NCBI RefSeq assembly: GCF_900129845.1
Contig: NZ_FQXB01000003.1
Coordinates: forward strand, 1 to 64,000
Origin: Cognatiyoonia sediminum
Lineage (GTDB): Bacteria; Pseudomonadota; Alphaproteobacteria; Rhodobacterales; Rhodobacteraceae
Length of the DNA: 64,000 nucleotides
Direction: 5' to 3'
A model generated the notes under the pieces. It did not search any database and was not told where the DNA came from. It saw only the letters and a list, made by a program, of their open reading frames with translations. Positions 49,022 through 58,398 of this stretch are shown here, one piece after another (within the stretch, counting starts at the first letter, position 1; every line of letters begins with the position of its first letter). The translations under genes and the position numbers were made by a program.

Positions 49022-49158
49022 GTGCCGCTCTCCACCTCTGAAATGCCTAAGGACGAAAGTTTGATCTTTGCCCTATCTGGCCTTATGGTAGCCCTTAAAG
49101 CGAACAGCAAGAATTTCGTGCAATAACATCAGGCTTAACCGCCCCGGCAGGACAAAAC

Positions 49159-49980
49159 ATGTTCCAGACGTCTTACAATCGATCAAAGACGCGCAGCGCA
49201 TTTGCGTTGTTGGAAATCATGTATCACACGATTGTCCGCGACATTCGGAAAGGTCATCGCAACGCTTTCATTGGCCTTTTGTTGAATATGATGCAGGCAA
49301 TCATCTTTGTCGTCGTATTTTTCGCAATGTTTGAAATTTTGGGCATGCGCGACGCCGCGATTAGGGGGGATTTTCTTCTATATATCATGTCCGGGATCTT
49401 TCTGTTTCTGACTCATACTAAGGCAGTCAGTGCAGTTGTTGGCGCCGAAGGACCTGCATCGCCGATGATGCAACACGCACCAATGAATACGGCGATATCG
49501 ATTACCGCGGCTGCGATCTCGTCGCTTTACACCCAAGTCCTCTCGCTGTTGGTGATCCTGTTTATTTACCATGTCGCATTTACGCCGGTGGTGATTGAAG
49601 ACCCCGTTGGCGCATTCGGAATGCTCCTTTTGGCTTGGTTCACCGGCGTTGCAGTCGGAATGGTATTCCTGGCGCTCAAGCCATGGTTGCCAGAATTGGT
49701 CGGCATTCTAACGATGCTTTACATGCGTGCGAACATGATTGCGTCTGGCAAAATGTTTGTCGCAAATTCTTTGCCAGGTAGCATGCTCGTTCTTTTTGAC
49801 TGGAATCCACTATTCCATGCAATCGATCAAAATCGCGGATTTGTTTTTATCAACTACAACCCACATTTCAGCTCAATCAGTTATCCATTGTACGTCGGTC
49901 TGGCTCTCATTCTGATTGGCCTGATGGGTGAATTTTACACCCGCCGCCACGCATCCCTCAGCTGGGGTGCCGCGCGTTAA
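49159..49980 (+). CDS. ABC-2 type polysaccharide export permease (KpsM-like)
   Basis: This 273-residue membrane protein has six hydrophobic segments and the ABC-2 layout of capsule/O-antigen exporters ('MYHTIVRDIRKGHRNAFIGLLLNMMQAIIFVVVFF', 'SLPGSMLVLFDWNPLFHAIDQNRGFVF'). It would need an ATPase partner (KpsT-like), which is not adjacent here. It is divergent from cysQ-kdsB across 137 bp. The export substrate is presumably the surface glycan assembled by the neighbouring genes. Confidence 0.8.
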   Translation: MFQTSYNRSKTRSAFALLEIMYHTIVRDIRKGHRNAFIGLLLNMMQAIIFVVVFFAMFEILGMRDAAIRGDFLLYIMSGIFLFLTHTKAVSAVVGAEGPASPMMQHAPMNTAISITAAAISSLYTQVLSLLVILFIYHVAFTPVVIEDPVGAFGMLLLAWFTGVAVGMVFLALKPWLPELVGILTMLYMRANMIASGKMFVANSLPGSMLVLFDWNPLFHAIDQNRGFVFINYNPHFSSISYPLYVGLALILIGLMGEFYTRRHASLSWGAAR

Positions 49981-49999
49981 TTTCTGAATCCACCGAAGT

Positions 50000-50015
50000 G
50001 ACCTTCGGGAAGGTC
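50000..50015 (+). terminator. Possible terminator after the export permease gene
   Basis: GACCTTC-gg-GAAGGTC, a perfect short hairpin 19 bp after the stop codon. It has no T-tract, so termination is uncertain. Confidence 0.35.
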
Positions 50016-50065
50016 TGAAAATTCGCGCAAACACCCATTTTTCTTGATTCTGTGCCGCTTTGACC

Positions 50066-50094
50066 GTTGCAGGCCCAAAACCGCATCCCTATAT
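50066..50094 (+). promoter_or_regulatory. Possible heat-shock (RpoH) promoter of dnaK
   Basis: GTTGCAGG, a 13-bp spacer, then CCCTATAT resembles the CTTG...CCCATNT pattern of RpoH promoters and lies about 115 bp before dnaK. The -35 match is partial (G for C), so this is tentative. Confidence 0.35.
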
Positions 50095-50209
50095 ACGCCA
50101 AGATCGTCGATCATGGGTCAATCCTATGGTCGAAAAACTTCCAAATAGGCGCGGGTGCCACAACGGGTTCGCGCCGTTCAAACCGCCTAAACGTAAAGGG
50201 ATTTGAAAT

Positions 50210-52114
50210 ATGGCCAAAGTCATTGGTATTGACCTCGGAACAACCAACTCTTGTATCGCGATCATGGACGGATCCGAGCCGCGTGTGATCGAAAACGCCG
50301 AAGGTGCGCGTACTACACCTTCTATCGTCGCTTTCACAGACGACGAACGCCTCGTTGGCCAGCCGGCCAAACGACAGGCAGTCACCAACCCAGAAAACAC
50401 CATCTTTGCAGTGAAGCGTCTGATCGGCCGTCGGTTCGATGACAAAGACCTCGCCAAAGACAAAAAGAACATGCCATTCGCTGTCGTAGACGGTGGTAAC
50501 GGTGATGCTTGGGTCGAATCCAAGGGTGAGACATACTCCCCATCCCAAATTTCCGCTTTCATCCTCGGAAAGATGAAAGAAACGGCTGAGAGCTATCTTG
50601 GTGAGCCTGTCTCCCAAGCGGTGATCACGGTGCCTGCATACTTCAACGACGCACAGCGTCAGGCGACAAAAGACGCCGGTAAGATCGCTGGCCTCGAAGT
50701 CCTGCGCATCATCAACGAGCCGACAGCAGCCGCACTCGCCTACGGTCTTGATAAGAAAGACACACAAACCATTGCGGTTTACGACCTTGGTGGTGGTACA
50801 TTCGACGTCACCATCCTTGAGATCGACGACGGCCTCTTCGAAGTGAAGTCCACCAACGGTGACACGTTCCTTGGTGGTGAAGACTTCGACATGCGCATCG
50901 TCAACTACTTGGCGGATGAGTTCAAAAAAGAGAACTCCGTCGATCTGACCAAAGATAAGATGGCACTGCAGCGTCTGAAAGAAGCGGCTGAGAAAGCCAA
51001 GATCGAACTCTCCTCTTCTGCCTCCACAGAGATCAACCAGCCGTTTATCTCTATGGGGTCTGACGGTCAGCCACTTCACATGGTGATGAAGCTCACACGC
51101 GCGAAGTTGGAAAGCCTCGTTGGTGATCTGATCAAATCTTCCATGAAACCATGCCAAGCCGCGATCAAAGACGCGGGCCTCAGCACCGGTGACATTGATG
51201 AGGTTGTCCTCGTCGGTGGTATGACCCGTATGCCAAAGGTTCAGGAAGAAGTTGAAAAGTTCTTCGGTAAGAAGCCACACCAAGGCGTGAACCCAGACGA
51301 AGTGGTCGCCATGGGCGCCGCTATTCAGGCTGGCGTTCTGCAAGGCGACGTGAAGGACGTTGTTCTGCTCGACGTGACACCACTCTCCCTCGGTATCGAA
51401 ACCTTGGGCGGTGTCTTCACACGCCTGATCGACCGTAACACCACGATCCCAACGAAGAAGTCTCAAACCTTCTCCACCGCGGAAGACAACCAGAACGCCG
51501 TGACCCTGCGTGTGTTCCAGGGTGAGCGTGAGATGGCAGCCGACAACAAAATCCTCGGCCAGTTCAACCTTGAAGACATCCCGCCTGCCCCACGTGGCAT
51601 GCCGCAGATCGAAGTCACTTTCGACATCGACGCCAACGGCATCGTATCCGTGGCTGCGAAGGACAAAGGCACCGGCAAAGAACAGTCGATCACGATCCAA
51701 GCCTCCGGTGGTCTCTCTGACGAAGACATCGAAGCAATGGTGAAGGATGCGGAAGATAACGCCGAGGCCGATAAAGAACGTCGCGAGTTGATCGAGGCGA
51801 AGAACCAAGCGGAAAGCCTTATCCACTCGACTGAGAAGTCCTTGGAAGAGCATTCCGATAAGGTCGACCCAACAACTGTTGAGGCGATTGAACTGGCGAT
51901 CGCAGCACTGAAAGACGACCTCGAGGATGAGAAAGTCACAGCCGACAAACTGCAAGCTGGCGTTCAGAACGTGACCGAAGCCGCGATGAAACTTGGCGAA
52001 GCGATCTACAAAGCAAGCCAAGACGAGGCTGATGGCGACGAACCTGCGGGTGCTGACGAAGACGACATCGTGGATGCCGACTTCGAAGACCTCGACAGCG
52101 ACAAGCGCGACTAG
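50210..52114 (+). CDS. dnaK: Molecular chaperone DnaK (Hsp70)
   Basis: This 634-residue Hsp70 starts '[21 protein letters not shown]'. The ATPase domain runs over about residues 1-380 (phosphate 1 'GIDLGTTNS', connect '[23 protein letters not shown]', phosphate 2 '[14 protein letters not shown]'), followed by linker '[15 protein letters not shown]', substrate-binding domain and acidic tail '[13 protein letters not shown]'. It folds proteins with DnaJ (encoded next) and GrpE. Length and motifs are typical. Confidence 0.97.
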   Translation: MAKVIGIDLGTTNSCIAIMDGSEPRVIENAEGARTTPSIVAFTDDERLVGQPAKRQAVTNPENTIFAVKRLIGRRFDDKDLAKDKKNMPFAVVDGGNGDAWVESKGETYSPSQISAFILGKMKETAESYLGEPVSQAVITVPAYFNDAQRQATKDAGKIAGLEVLRIINEPTAAALAYGLDKKDTQTIAVYDLGGGTFDVTILEIDDGLFEVKSTNGDTFLGGEDFDMRIVNYLADEFKKENSVDLTKDKMALQRLKEAAEKAKIELSSSASTEINQPFISMGSDGQPLHMVMKLTRAKLESLVGDLIKSSMKPCQAAIKDAGLSTGDIDEVVLVGGMTRMPKVQEEVEKFFGKKPHQGVNPDEVVAMGAAIQAGVLQGDVKDVVLLDVTPLSLGIETLGGVFTRLIDRNTTIPTKKSQTFSTAEDNQNAVTLRVFQGEREMAADNKILGQFNLEDIPPAPRGMPQIEVTFDIDANGIVSVAAKDKGTGKEQSITIQASGGLSDEDIEAMVKDAEDNAEADKERRELIEAKNQAESLIHSTEKSLEEHSDKVDPTTVEAIELAIAALKDDLEDEKVTADKLQAGVQNVTEAAMKLGEAIYKASQDEADGDEPAGADEDDIVDADFEDLDSDKRD

Positions 52115-52183
52115 TCGCAGCGTTTCAAAGCAGGCCGGCCCTGACCGGGGCCGGTTTGTCTATTCCCGAGGGGGATAAATATC

Positions 52184-53326
52184 ATGTCAAAACGCGATTA
52201 CTATGAAACGCTCGGTGTCTCGAAAGGCGCTGACGCTGCCGAGATCAAAAAAGCCTATCGTCGCAAGGCGAAAGAGCTGCACCCGGATCGCAATGCAGAC
52301 AACCCAGATGCCGAAGCTCAGTTCAAAGAAGCGAACGAAGCTTATGAAGTTCTGAAGGACGCGGAAAAGAAAGCGGCCTACGATCGCTTTGGTCATGCGG
52401 CGTTCGAAGGCGGCATGGGCGGCGGCGGCGGTGGCCCACGCGGCGGTCACGGCGACTTTGCCTCTGCCTTCTCGGACGTGTTCGACGATCTCTTCGGCGA
52501 TATGATGGGCGGTCGCGGCGGCGGCGGGCGCAACCGCGCCCAGCGCGGCAACGATCTACGCTACAACCTGCGCGTAAAGCTCGAAGATGCTTATGCAGGG
52601 ATGCAGAAGACGATCACCGTGCCAACTGCCGTCAGCTGTGGGTCTTGTAACGGCACCGGTGCCGAAGGCGGTTCAGAGCCACAAACCTGCCCGACCTGTT
52701 CCGGCATGGGCAAGGTCCGCGCGCAACAAGGGTTCTTTACCGTCGAACGCACCTGCCCGACCTGCAACGGCGCAGGCCAGATCGTCAAAAACCCATGTAA
52801 GGTGTGCCACGGCCACGGGCGTGTCGAGAAAGAGAAGTCACTCTCCGTCAACATCCCCGCTGGCGTCGAAACCGGCACCCGCATCCGTCTCGCCGGTGAA
52901 GGCGAAGCCGGAATGCGTGGTGGTCCATCTGGCGACCTCTACATCTTTATCGAAGTGCAGGATCACCAGATCTTTGAACGCGACGGGGTGAACCTCTATT
53001 GCCGCGTACCTGTCTCTATCGCCTCCGCCGCTTTGGGTGGAGAGATCGAAGTTCCAACAATCGACGGCGGTCGCTCCCGCGTGCGCATCCCCGAAGGCAG
53101 CCAATCCGGCCGCCAAATGCGTCTACGCGGCAAAGGTATGCCTGCACTAAGAGGCGCTGGCACTGGAGACATGTTTATCGAACTGGCCGTTGAAACACCG
53201 GTGAAGCTAACCGCGCGTCAGAAGGAAATCCTGAAAGAATTCGACACGCTGAGCGAAGAAAACAACCCTCATGGGAGCAGTTTCTTTAGTTCGGTAAAGA
53301 GCTTTTGGGATTCGATGAAAGGGTAG
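52184..53326 (+). CDS. dnaJ: Chaperone DnaJ (Hsp40, class I)
   Basis: This 380-residue co-chaperone has a J domain (1-70) with the HPD motif in 'LHPDRNADN', a Gly-rich linker ('[13 protein letters not shown]'), four zinc-binding CxxCxGxG repeats ('CGSCNGTG', 'CPTCSGMG', 'CPTCNGAG', 'CKVCHGHG', about 145-215) and two C-terminal beta domains. It stimulates DnaK ATPase activity. The gene is 69 bp after dnaK, a conserved operon. Confidence 0.97.
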   Translation: MSKRDYYETLGVSKGADAAEIKKAYRRKAKELHPDRNADNPDAEAQFKEANEAYEVLKDAEKKAAYDRFGHAAFEGGMGGGGGGPRGGHGDFASAFSDVFDDLFGDMMGGRGGGGRNRAQRGNDLRYNLRVKLEDAYAGMQKTITVPTAVSCGSCNGTGAEGGSEPQTCPTCSGMGKVRAQQGFFTVERTCPTCNGAGQIVKNPCKVCHGHGRVEKEKSLSVNIPAGVETGTRIRLAGEGEAGMRGGPSGDLYIFIEVQDHQIFERDGVNLYCRVPVSIASAALGGEIEVPTIDGGRSRVRIPEGSQSGRQMRLRGKGMPALRGAGTGDMFIELAVETPVKLTARQKEILKEFDTLSEENNPHGSSFFSSVKSFWDSMKG

Positions 53327-53388
53327 ATGTACTTTTCGTTTCGTTTCCCAGTGTGTAAAATTCGTACTTTTCAAACGAGTATAGCGGC

Positions 53389-53622
53389 ATGGGAGTAACC
53401 CAAAAGTACAATGCCGCATTGGGCACAAACTTTGCTCTAACGGTCCTGTCGACTTTGGCCTATGCGCTGATCATCTTTTGTGTAGTCGGCCTAGTTCTCT
53501 CAAGATTTGGCCTTCCGTTTGGGGTAACTTCAATGGTGATTGTACTCTTTGAGTTGCCCGCGTTTTTTGGGATGCTTTTGATTGCTCGGCGGATGTTCAA
53601 AAAAGATCACGATTTTTGGTGA
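53389..53622 (+). CDS. Small membrane protein of unknown function
   Basis: I do not recognise this 77-residue protein. Two membrane segments are likely, around 17-39 ('LTVLSTLAYALIIFCVVGLVLS') and 46-68 ('GVTSMVIVLFELPAFFGMLLIA'), with a basic end 'RRMFKKDHDFW'. The start at 53389 has only a weak ribosome site. It lies 62 bp after dnaJ and could be co-transcribed with it. Confidence 0.55.
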   Translation: MGVTQKYNAALGTNFALTVLSTLAYALIIFCVVGLVLSRFGLPFGVTSMVIVLFELPAFFGMLLIARRMFKKDHDFW

Positions 53623-53688
53623 ACCAAGAACCGCAATCGCTTCCTGCAAAATATCAAGGCATTTGGTGATCAGCCACAAGCCGATCTA

Positions 53689-53815
53689 ATCGCCGGACCG
53701 AGGGTTGGCGACCCGCCATCTCCCGCAGAATGCTTTATGGCAGCAAAGGACATCTTCCTTCGCGGCGGATTGCAAGACTAACAAAATCGTCGACCCTCTG
53801 GGTCGGTCCGGCGAT
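53689..53815. ncRNA. Candidate structured RNA of about 127 nt
   Basis: ATCGCCGGACC (53689-53699) and GGTCCGGCGAT (53805-53815) are perfect 11-bp complements closing a 105-nt interior. Inside, next to the 3' strand, CGACCC-tct-GGGTCG (53791-53805) is a perfect hairpin, sharing one base with the closing arm. Just outside, CAGACCGG...CCGGTCTG (53816-53847) encloses GCC-ttc-GGC. There is no convincing protein gene. Strand and family are unknown; long closing stems of this type occur in small regulatory RNAs. Confidence 0.45.
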
Positions 53816-53852
53816 CAGACCGGCGCCTTCGGCTTGAGTCCGGTCTGCCTCT

Positions 53853-54329
53853 CTAAACCCGCTCCCGCAACTCCGCACTCAGCTTCCCTAACAAATCCGC
53901 CAACTGCTCCCGCTCCTCAGTGGTCAAAACCCCGTCAAACAGTGCAGTGTTCATCTCGATCAGCTCATCCACAATCTGCTCCGTCAGGTCAGCGCCTTTC
54001 TCCGTCAGACGCGCCAAAGTGCTGCGAGCATCATCAGGGTTCGGAAACCGCTCAATCAAACCCATCTCCGCCAAGCCCGCCAACATCTTCGCCGTCCCAC
54101 TCGAACTGGCCTGAGCTGCCTCATATAGCTGCGTTGGTGTCAGCGTGAGCGCCTCATTCGTGAACCGTAACGCCCGCAAGATCAGAAACTGGGTCCATGT
54201 GATCCCGTGCTGTTCCGCCACCTTATGATCGTTGTTCCACACGTAGTTCCGACTACGGAACAGACCGGCCACGATCCGTGTTGCCGTATTGGGCGTGGCC
54301 TTCCAGGTCCGAGGCTTTGGTGAAGTCAC
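53853..54329 (-). CDS. MarR-family transcriptional regulator
   Basis: This 158-residue regulator has a winged helix in the middle ('LTPTQLYEAAQASSSGTAKMLAGLAEMGLIERFPNPDDARSTLARLTEKG', about 62-112) flanked by dimerisation helices, the normal MarR layout. It is divergent from the membrane-protein pseudogene at 54430, and ATCTCTCTAGAGAGAT (54397-54412), a perfect 16-bp palindrome between them, is a likely binding site. Confidence 0.87.
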   Translation of the reverse strand: MTSPKPRTWKATPNTATRIVAGLFRSRNYVWNNDHKVAEQHGITWTQFLILRALRFTNEALTLTPTQLYEAAQASSSGTAKMLAGLAEMGLIERFPNPDDARSTLARLTEKGADLTEQIVDELIEMNTALFDGVLTTEEREQLADLLGKLSAELRERV

Positions 54330-54396
54330 AACGAGTCTCCCTTCAGTCCCACAAAGGATAATCTCAAATCCCCCTTGCTCCCAGCCAGATATTCAT

Positions 54397-54412
54397 TTAT
54401 CTCTCTAGAGAG
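54397..54412. promoter_or_regulatory. Palindrome between marR and the membrane-protein gene
   Basis: ATCTCTCT-AGAGAGAT is a perfect 16-bp palindrome, within a slightly longer TTATCTCTCTAGAGAGATAA stretch. It lies 68 bp before the marR start and 18 bp before the start of the opposite gene, a typical MarR operator position. Confidence 0.65.
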
Positions 54413-54429
54413 ATAAATAGGAGACAGCA

Positions 54430-54816
54430 ATGGAACTGGTAAAACAACCCCTCTGGCAACGTGCGCTCCTTGGCGTTCTCGCCCTCATCTTGCTTGTCTT
54501 CACCGTCCCCGCCTACATCGACACGGCGAACAACCCAGGCCTCGCGAACCTGAATGGAGAGGTTGCATCACTTGGGTCCGTCGCAGGCGCATTCTTGGCA
54601 CGTCAATTGGCCTAGGTCCTGATCGCAATTTACGGCGCGGTCAACGGAACCAAACAACCGGTTTTGATCGGGGCTTTTGGCATCGGCTTCTTCAACCTGC
54701 ACGACGCAGTTTTCCTATCCCTGCTCGGCGAAGGCGGTGCAGGTGCCATCACCGGATTGGTCATCGGCGGGTTGGCATTTGTCGTCCTGATCACGGCGGC
54801 GCGAAAATCCAACTAA
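54430..54816 (+). pseudogene. Membrane protein gene interrupted by an in-frame amber codon
   Basis: The frame encodes 61 residues ('MELVKQPLWQRALLGVLALILLVFTVPAYIDTANNPG...') to TAG at 54613-54615. The same frame then stays open for another 66 codons to TAA at 54814 with clear membrane segments ('VLIAIYGAVNG', 'GAFGIGFFNLHDAVFLSLLG', 'GLVIGGLAFVVLITAARK'). Together they read as one 128-residue protein of about four membrane segments. It is a nonsense mutation or a sequencing error. The family is not recognised. The divergent MarR regulator probably controls it. Confidence 0.72.
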
Positions 54817-54881
54817 ACTACGCCCAGAAATGGATAGCTCTCAAAAGGAGCTAACCACTCGTTAACCATCATTCCTGCATC

Positions 54882-55631
54882 TTGGCGCAAATGCCAAATT
54901 TTGCCGAGACCCAAACCATTTTCCCGATACCCGAGGCCAAATCGACCAAGAACGATCAACCGGCCTATGTTGCGGGCTATCGCAAACGGATCAGGACAAG
55001 ATTCAAAGATGGCGGCGCGGATGCGATGCCAGACTATGAGCTTTTGGAACTCATCCTGTTTCGGTCAATAAGACGTGGGGACCCAAAACCACTTGCCTAT
55101 GAGCTCATCAAGCAATTTGGCGATTTCAACCGCGTACTCGCCGCGCCGCTCGACCAACTTACAAAAGTTAAATGTATCGGCCCGGCAACCGCACTTGAAA
55201 TCAAAATCGTGGAGGCCGCCGCTCACCGTATGGCACAGTCTCAAGTGTTGAAGCAGCATGTAATTTCAAGCTGGGACGCACTCATTAAATACTGCCACAC
55301 GGTCATGGCCCACCGCGAAGCCGAACAGTTTCGCATCCTCTTTCTCGACACGAAAAACACCCTGATCGCGGATGAAGAACAGGCCAAAGGCACCGTCGAT
55401 CACGTCCCTGTCTACCCGCGTGAAGTCGTCAAACGCGCCCTCGAACTCAACGCAGCGTCGATCCTTTTGGTCCACAATCACCCCTCCGGCGATCCGACCC
55501 CATCGCAGGCCGACATCACGATGACCGATCAAATCGTTCAAGCGGCTCAAGCGCTTGGCATCATGGTCCATGACCACCTGATTATCGGGAAATCGCGTGA
55601 GCTGAGCTTCCGAGCAGCAGGTTTACTCTAA
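54882..55631 (+). CDS. radC: RadC/JAB-domain protein
   Basis: This 249-residue protein starts either at the TTG at 54882 or the ATG at 54891. The N-terminal helix-hairpin-helix region ('MPDYELLELILFRSIRRGDPKPLAYELIKQFGDFNRVLAAP...VKCIGPATALEIK') precedes the JAB/JAMM metalloprotease-like domain with His-x-His in 'VHNHPSGDPTPSQADI'. The historical DNA-repair role is doubtful; the biochemical function remains unknown. It ends convergent with the next gene, overlapping by four bases. Confidence 0.88.
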   Translation: MAQMPNFAETQTIFPIPEAKSTKNDQPAYVAGYRKRIRTRFKDGGADAMPDYELLELILFRSIRRGDPKPLAYELIKQFGDFNRVLAAPLDQLTKVKCIGPATALEIKIVEAAAHRMAQSQVLKQHVISSWDALIKYCHTVMAHREAEQFRILFLDTKNTLIADEEQAKGTVDHVPVYPREVVKRALELNAASILLVHNHPSGDPTPSQADITMTDQIVQAAQALGIMVHDHLIIGKSRELSFRAAGLL

Positions 55632-57199
55632 CCCTTCACCCAAAGCTCAACACGCCGGTTGGTTCGTTGGCCCAATTCAGTATCATCGCAAGCCATTGGC
55701 AAAGCCTCTCCAAACGCCGCGATGTCCAAAGCCACATTCTCCGCAGCATCGCCTAGGCGAGACAGCAAGGCTCGCCGCACCGCCTCCGCCCGCGCACCAG
55801 ACAACTCGCGGTTCGCGCTCGCATCACCGATCCCATCGCTGAACCCAATCAACTTCAGCTCTTGCCCATCGTATTCGCCGTTCCGAATAGCGGCTGCCAA
55901 ATCCATCAGGTTCGATCGGGACTGCGCATCAAGTTCTGCCGATCCCGCTTCAAATCGAAAACTCAAAGACAACCGCGTTTGATCCGAAATCAGGCGGACA
56001 AAGCGCTGAAGCTCATCAAACGGCACTTCCGTCCCGACTCGTTCAATCGCATTGGCAAACCGCTGGCCCTGCGCGTCCAATGGAATAGGAACCACCGTCT
56101 GATCCACATACCCCGTCCGACGCACGATTAACTGAGCTGCAGGAGACCGCGTCCATTCCACGAAATCCTTGAACACCTGCGGCATGATCCGTGGGGGAAG
56201 GTACAGAAAGATGGGCGCCGTCAGCGGATAGTCTTCCGTCTTTATGCCGATGGGCGACGGCGCACTGAGGAACCCACAATCATCCAAAAGCGCTACAGGC
56301 CTCGCGCCACCCGTTCGCAAGACCGACGACAGGCCAATCGCATTGCGATCCGAGACGACAGCATTGGCCATATCTGCTTGTGTCTCGTGGTAGGTCACAC
56401 CAACCGGTTCGGCGCCTCCGATCAGATAGCGCAAAGCGGTTTGCGTCGATCCCGATCCTTCTGGTCCCAGATGGACCTGCAGAGGCGCAGCAGACTCGCC
56501 AAAGGCTTCCCAACCTGTCACCTCACCTTTCAAAGCACGTTGCAGTTGAACCAACGACAGCGAACGCGTTTTGCGCAACGGCGAAACGATGGGCGTCATC
56601 GCATCCAATCCCAATATCCGAGACCGCGTTGAGCTTTCTAAGTCGTCCAATCTTTGGGTTCGGGCGGTGGAGAGTTCTTCATCCGTAATCTCGCGTGTTG
56701 CAACAACCGCATTGGCTTTGTGGTCGAACAGATCGGCAAACCCCTGATCGGTTGAAGAACTGGAAATCTCCAGCACAGCCTCGACCGTGCCAGCGGAATT
56801 TGTCGCCACGCCAATAGACCCGCCGTCCAGTTCATCAAACTGGGTCGACCATCCTTGAGTCCGAGCAAACCCATCCCACAAGGCCGGAAGCAAAACATCG
56901 GCAATCGCCGCCTCGCCCGCAAATTTGAGCCGCGCGACAAAGTTGTCCGGGTCGGGGCATTCAGCGCCCGCGCAATCCACGCGCGCAAAGGACAGGCTCA
57001 CTGGGCCATACTCTGTTGCGATCTGGATGTATTCGCCATCAAAACCCAGCAGCTCCCCCGTCAGCTCCAAAGCACCAGATTTGGACGTCAGCGTGATCGG
57101 CTCATTTGCGAAAGATGCAGTCGCACAAAGAAAGAGTGCGGCACCGAGTACCGCACGCTTTCCATAGTTTCTTAACGGGTCCGCGTTTCGCCAAATCAT
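55628..57199 (-). CDS. Phosphate-binding-like plus OmpA-domain periplasmic protein
   Basis: This is a 523-residue exported protein. The signal peptide ends near residue 31 ('AALFLCATASFA'). The middle part (about 95-380) resembles PstS-type binding proteins, with 'PEGSGSTQTALRYLI' similar to their phosphate loop. The C-terminus (about 405-523) is an OmpA-like peptidoglycan-binding domain ('LSFRFEAGSAELDAQSRSNLMDLA...LIGFSDGIGDASANRELSGARAEAVRRAL'). The fusion would hold a ligand-binding unit at the cell wall. It overlaps the upstream gene by four bases; the pair is probably one envelope operon. Confidence 0.75.
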   Translation of the reverse strand: MIWRNADPLRNYGKRAVLGAALFLCATASFANEPITLTSKSGALELTGELLGFDGEYIQIATEYGPVSLSFARVDCAGAECPDPDNFVARLKFAGEAAIADVLLPALWDGFARTQGWSTQFDELDGGSIGVATNSAGTVEAVLEISSSSTDQGFADLFDHKANAVVATREITDEELSTARTQRLDDLESSTRSRILGLDAMTPIVSPLRKTRSLSLVQLQRALKGEVTGWEAFGESAAPLQVHLGPEGSGSTQTALRYLIGGAEPVGVTYHETQADMANAVVSDRNAIGLSSVLRTGGARPVALLDDCGFLSAPSPIGIKTEDYPLTAPIFLYLPPRIMPQVFKDFVEWTRSPAAQLIVRRTGYVDQTVVPIPLDAQGQRFANAIERVGTEVPFDELQRFVRLISDQTRLSLSFRFEAGSAELDAQSRSNLMDLAAAIRNGEYDGQELKLIGFSDGIGDASANRELSGARAEAVRRALLSRLGDAAENVALDIAAFGEALPMACDDTELGQRTNRRVELWVKG

Positions 57200-58299
57200 C
57201 TCGCGGCGAATGTCAGGTCCTCGTAGATGTTTTTCAAGACGAGAATTTCACCAATCGCATTACAGTCCGGAAGTGTCATTTCTAGGTCAGTAATTCCGGT
57301 GGTGCGGTTCGGGCCAATTTGAATGGCCTGAGCATTGATGACCTTGCCACAGTTTTTGTCTTGGATAACTGCTTCCACACTCAACTGAATGCTGCTTGTG
57401 GAGGAAGATTGACCGGCCGGATAGGTGTAGATCTCTGCGGCATAATCGCCATTGGTAAAGCTCGCGACCATGCCGGTTTCGGCAGATCCATTCACGCCCT
57501 TCCAGATATGACCGTCTTCGCCATAACTCGACGATTGGCGCAAGGCGTGCAACTCAAAGCCGTGCGCGCCCTGCCACTGAAGCACAGCGCGGTCATAGTC
57601 ATTCATGTCGGAGACGAAGGCTTGCGCCATTGTGGAGGCGCCATCCTCGAATGTGACAATGAAGAGCGCATGTTCATTCAAAGCAGGGATCGACAATTGC
57701 GCGAGGCCCAAATCATCGGTCATGGCAGAGATCGTCATGCCCTGATGATAGATGGCAAAAGACGCTTCTGTTTGGCAGGGTGCGTCAAGCGTAAGGTCCA
57801 CCATCGCCATGTCAGAGGCCGTAGCGAGAACGCGCAAACCACAGCTTTGCGCAACGTCTTGCACTGTATCAACCACTTCGGCGTCGAGTGTCATCGGTGA
57901 AATCGTCAGGTCTTCAACAACGTCTGCGGCCGCCAGTTCCATCTCCGGCGCTTCGGTCGCAGTTTCATCTATCGGGCTCTCGGCCTCTGCCGCCTCATCA
58001 TAAGGCAACAAAAGGGTCGGCACATTGATATCTTCTGGAATCTCGGTCAGGGCAACATTGCTGGTTGCGGGAGCTGTTACCTCTGGCGTCGGCAACACCG
58101 GTGGAGCAACAACGCTTGCCGTTGCAGGCATGATGATCTGCTCATCAGTTTCGGCGGCGGCTTGCGGTTCAGGAGCCGTATCTTGGCCACCAACACGAGA
58201 CGCAACCGCGTCGCCATATTGAATGACAAAACCAATCGTCAGGGCTGTTGCGAATGTTGCGGCGCCAATGCCGTAACGCTTCAATTTTGTACGATCCAT
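57196..58299 (-). CDS. Membrane-anchored envelope protein of unknown function, next to secA
   Basis: This is a 367-residue protein. I chose the ATG at 58299 (GAAGGGAA upstream) over the TTG at 58317. One membrane segment (about 8-28, 'GIGAATFATALTIGFVIQYG') is followed by a Pro/Ala/Glu-rich linker of about 120 residues and a soluble beta-rich domain (about 140-367) with several cysteines. Rhodobacterales homologs I recall stand next to secA and are often labelled 'translocase', but no translocase motif is visible. The gene is coupled to the OmpA-domain gene. Confidence 0.65.
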   Translation of the reverse strand: MDRTKLKRYGIGAATFATALTIGFVIQYGDAVASRVGGQDTAPEPQAAAETDEQIIMPATASVVAPPVLPTPEVTAPATSNVALTEIPEDINVPTLLLPYDEAAEAESPIDETATEAPEMELAAADVVEDLTISPMTLDAEVVDTVQDVAQSCGLRVLATASDMAMVDLTLDAPCQTEASFAIYHQGMTISAMTDDLGLAQLSIPALNEHALFIVTFEDGASTMAQAFVSDMNDYDRAVLQWQGAHGFELHALRQSSSYGEDGHIWKGVNGSAETGMVASFTNGDYAAEIYTYPAGQSSSTSSIQLSVEAVIQDKNCGKVINAQAIQIGPNRTTGITDLEMTLPDCNAIGEILVLKNIYEDLTFAAR

Positions 58300-58398
58300 A
58301 ACCAATTCCCTTCCCAAGAACGGGAAACAATCTGTTCCAGATCAGTGACGGCAGAGGGACCCTAGCGGGGTATTTGATAGGCCTTAATGTGGCAAAGA

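Noticed and set aside
50111-52021. 636-codon open frame antisense to dnaK
   Set aside because: A long antisense frame is a known by-product of dnaK codon usage. It lacks a family signature and its Cys/His/Phe/Arg-rich composition is typical of a shadow frame.
53737-53781. 14-codon frame (MAAKDIFLRGGLQD) inside the candidate RNA
   Set aside because: It has no ribosome site and is too short to judge; the region is better explained by RNA structure.
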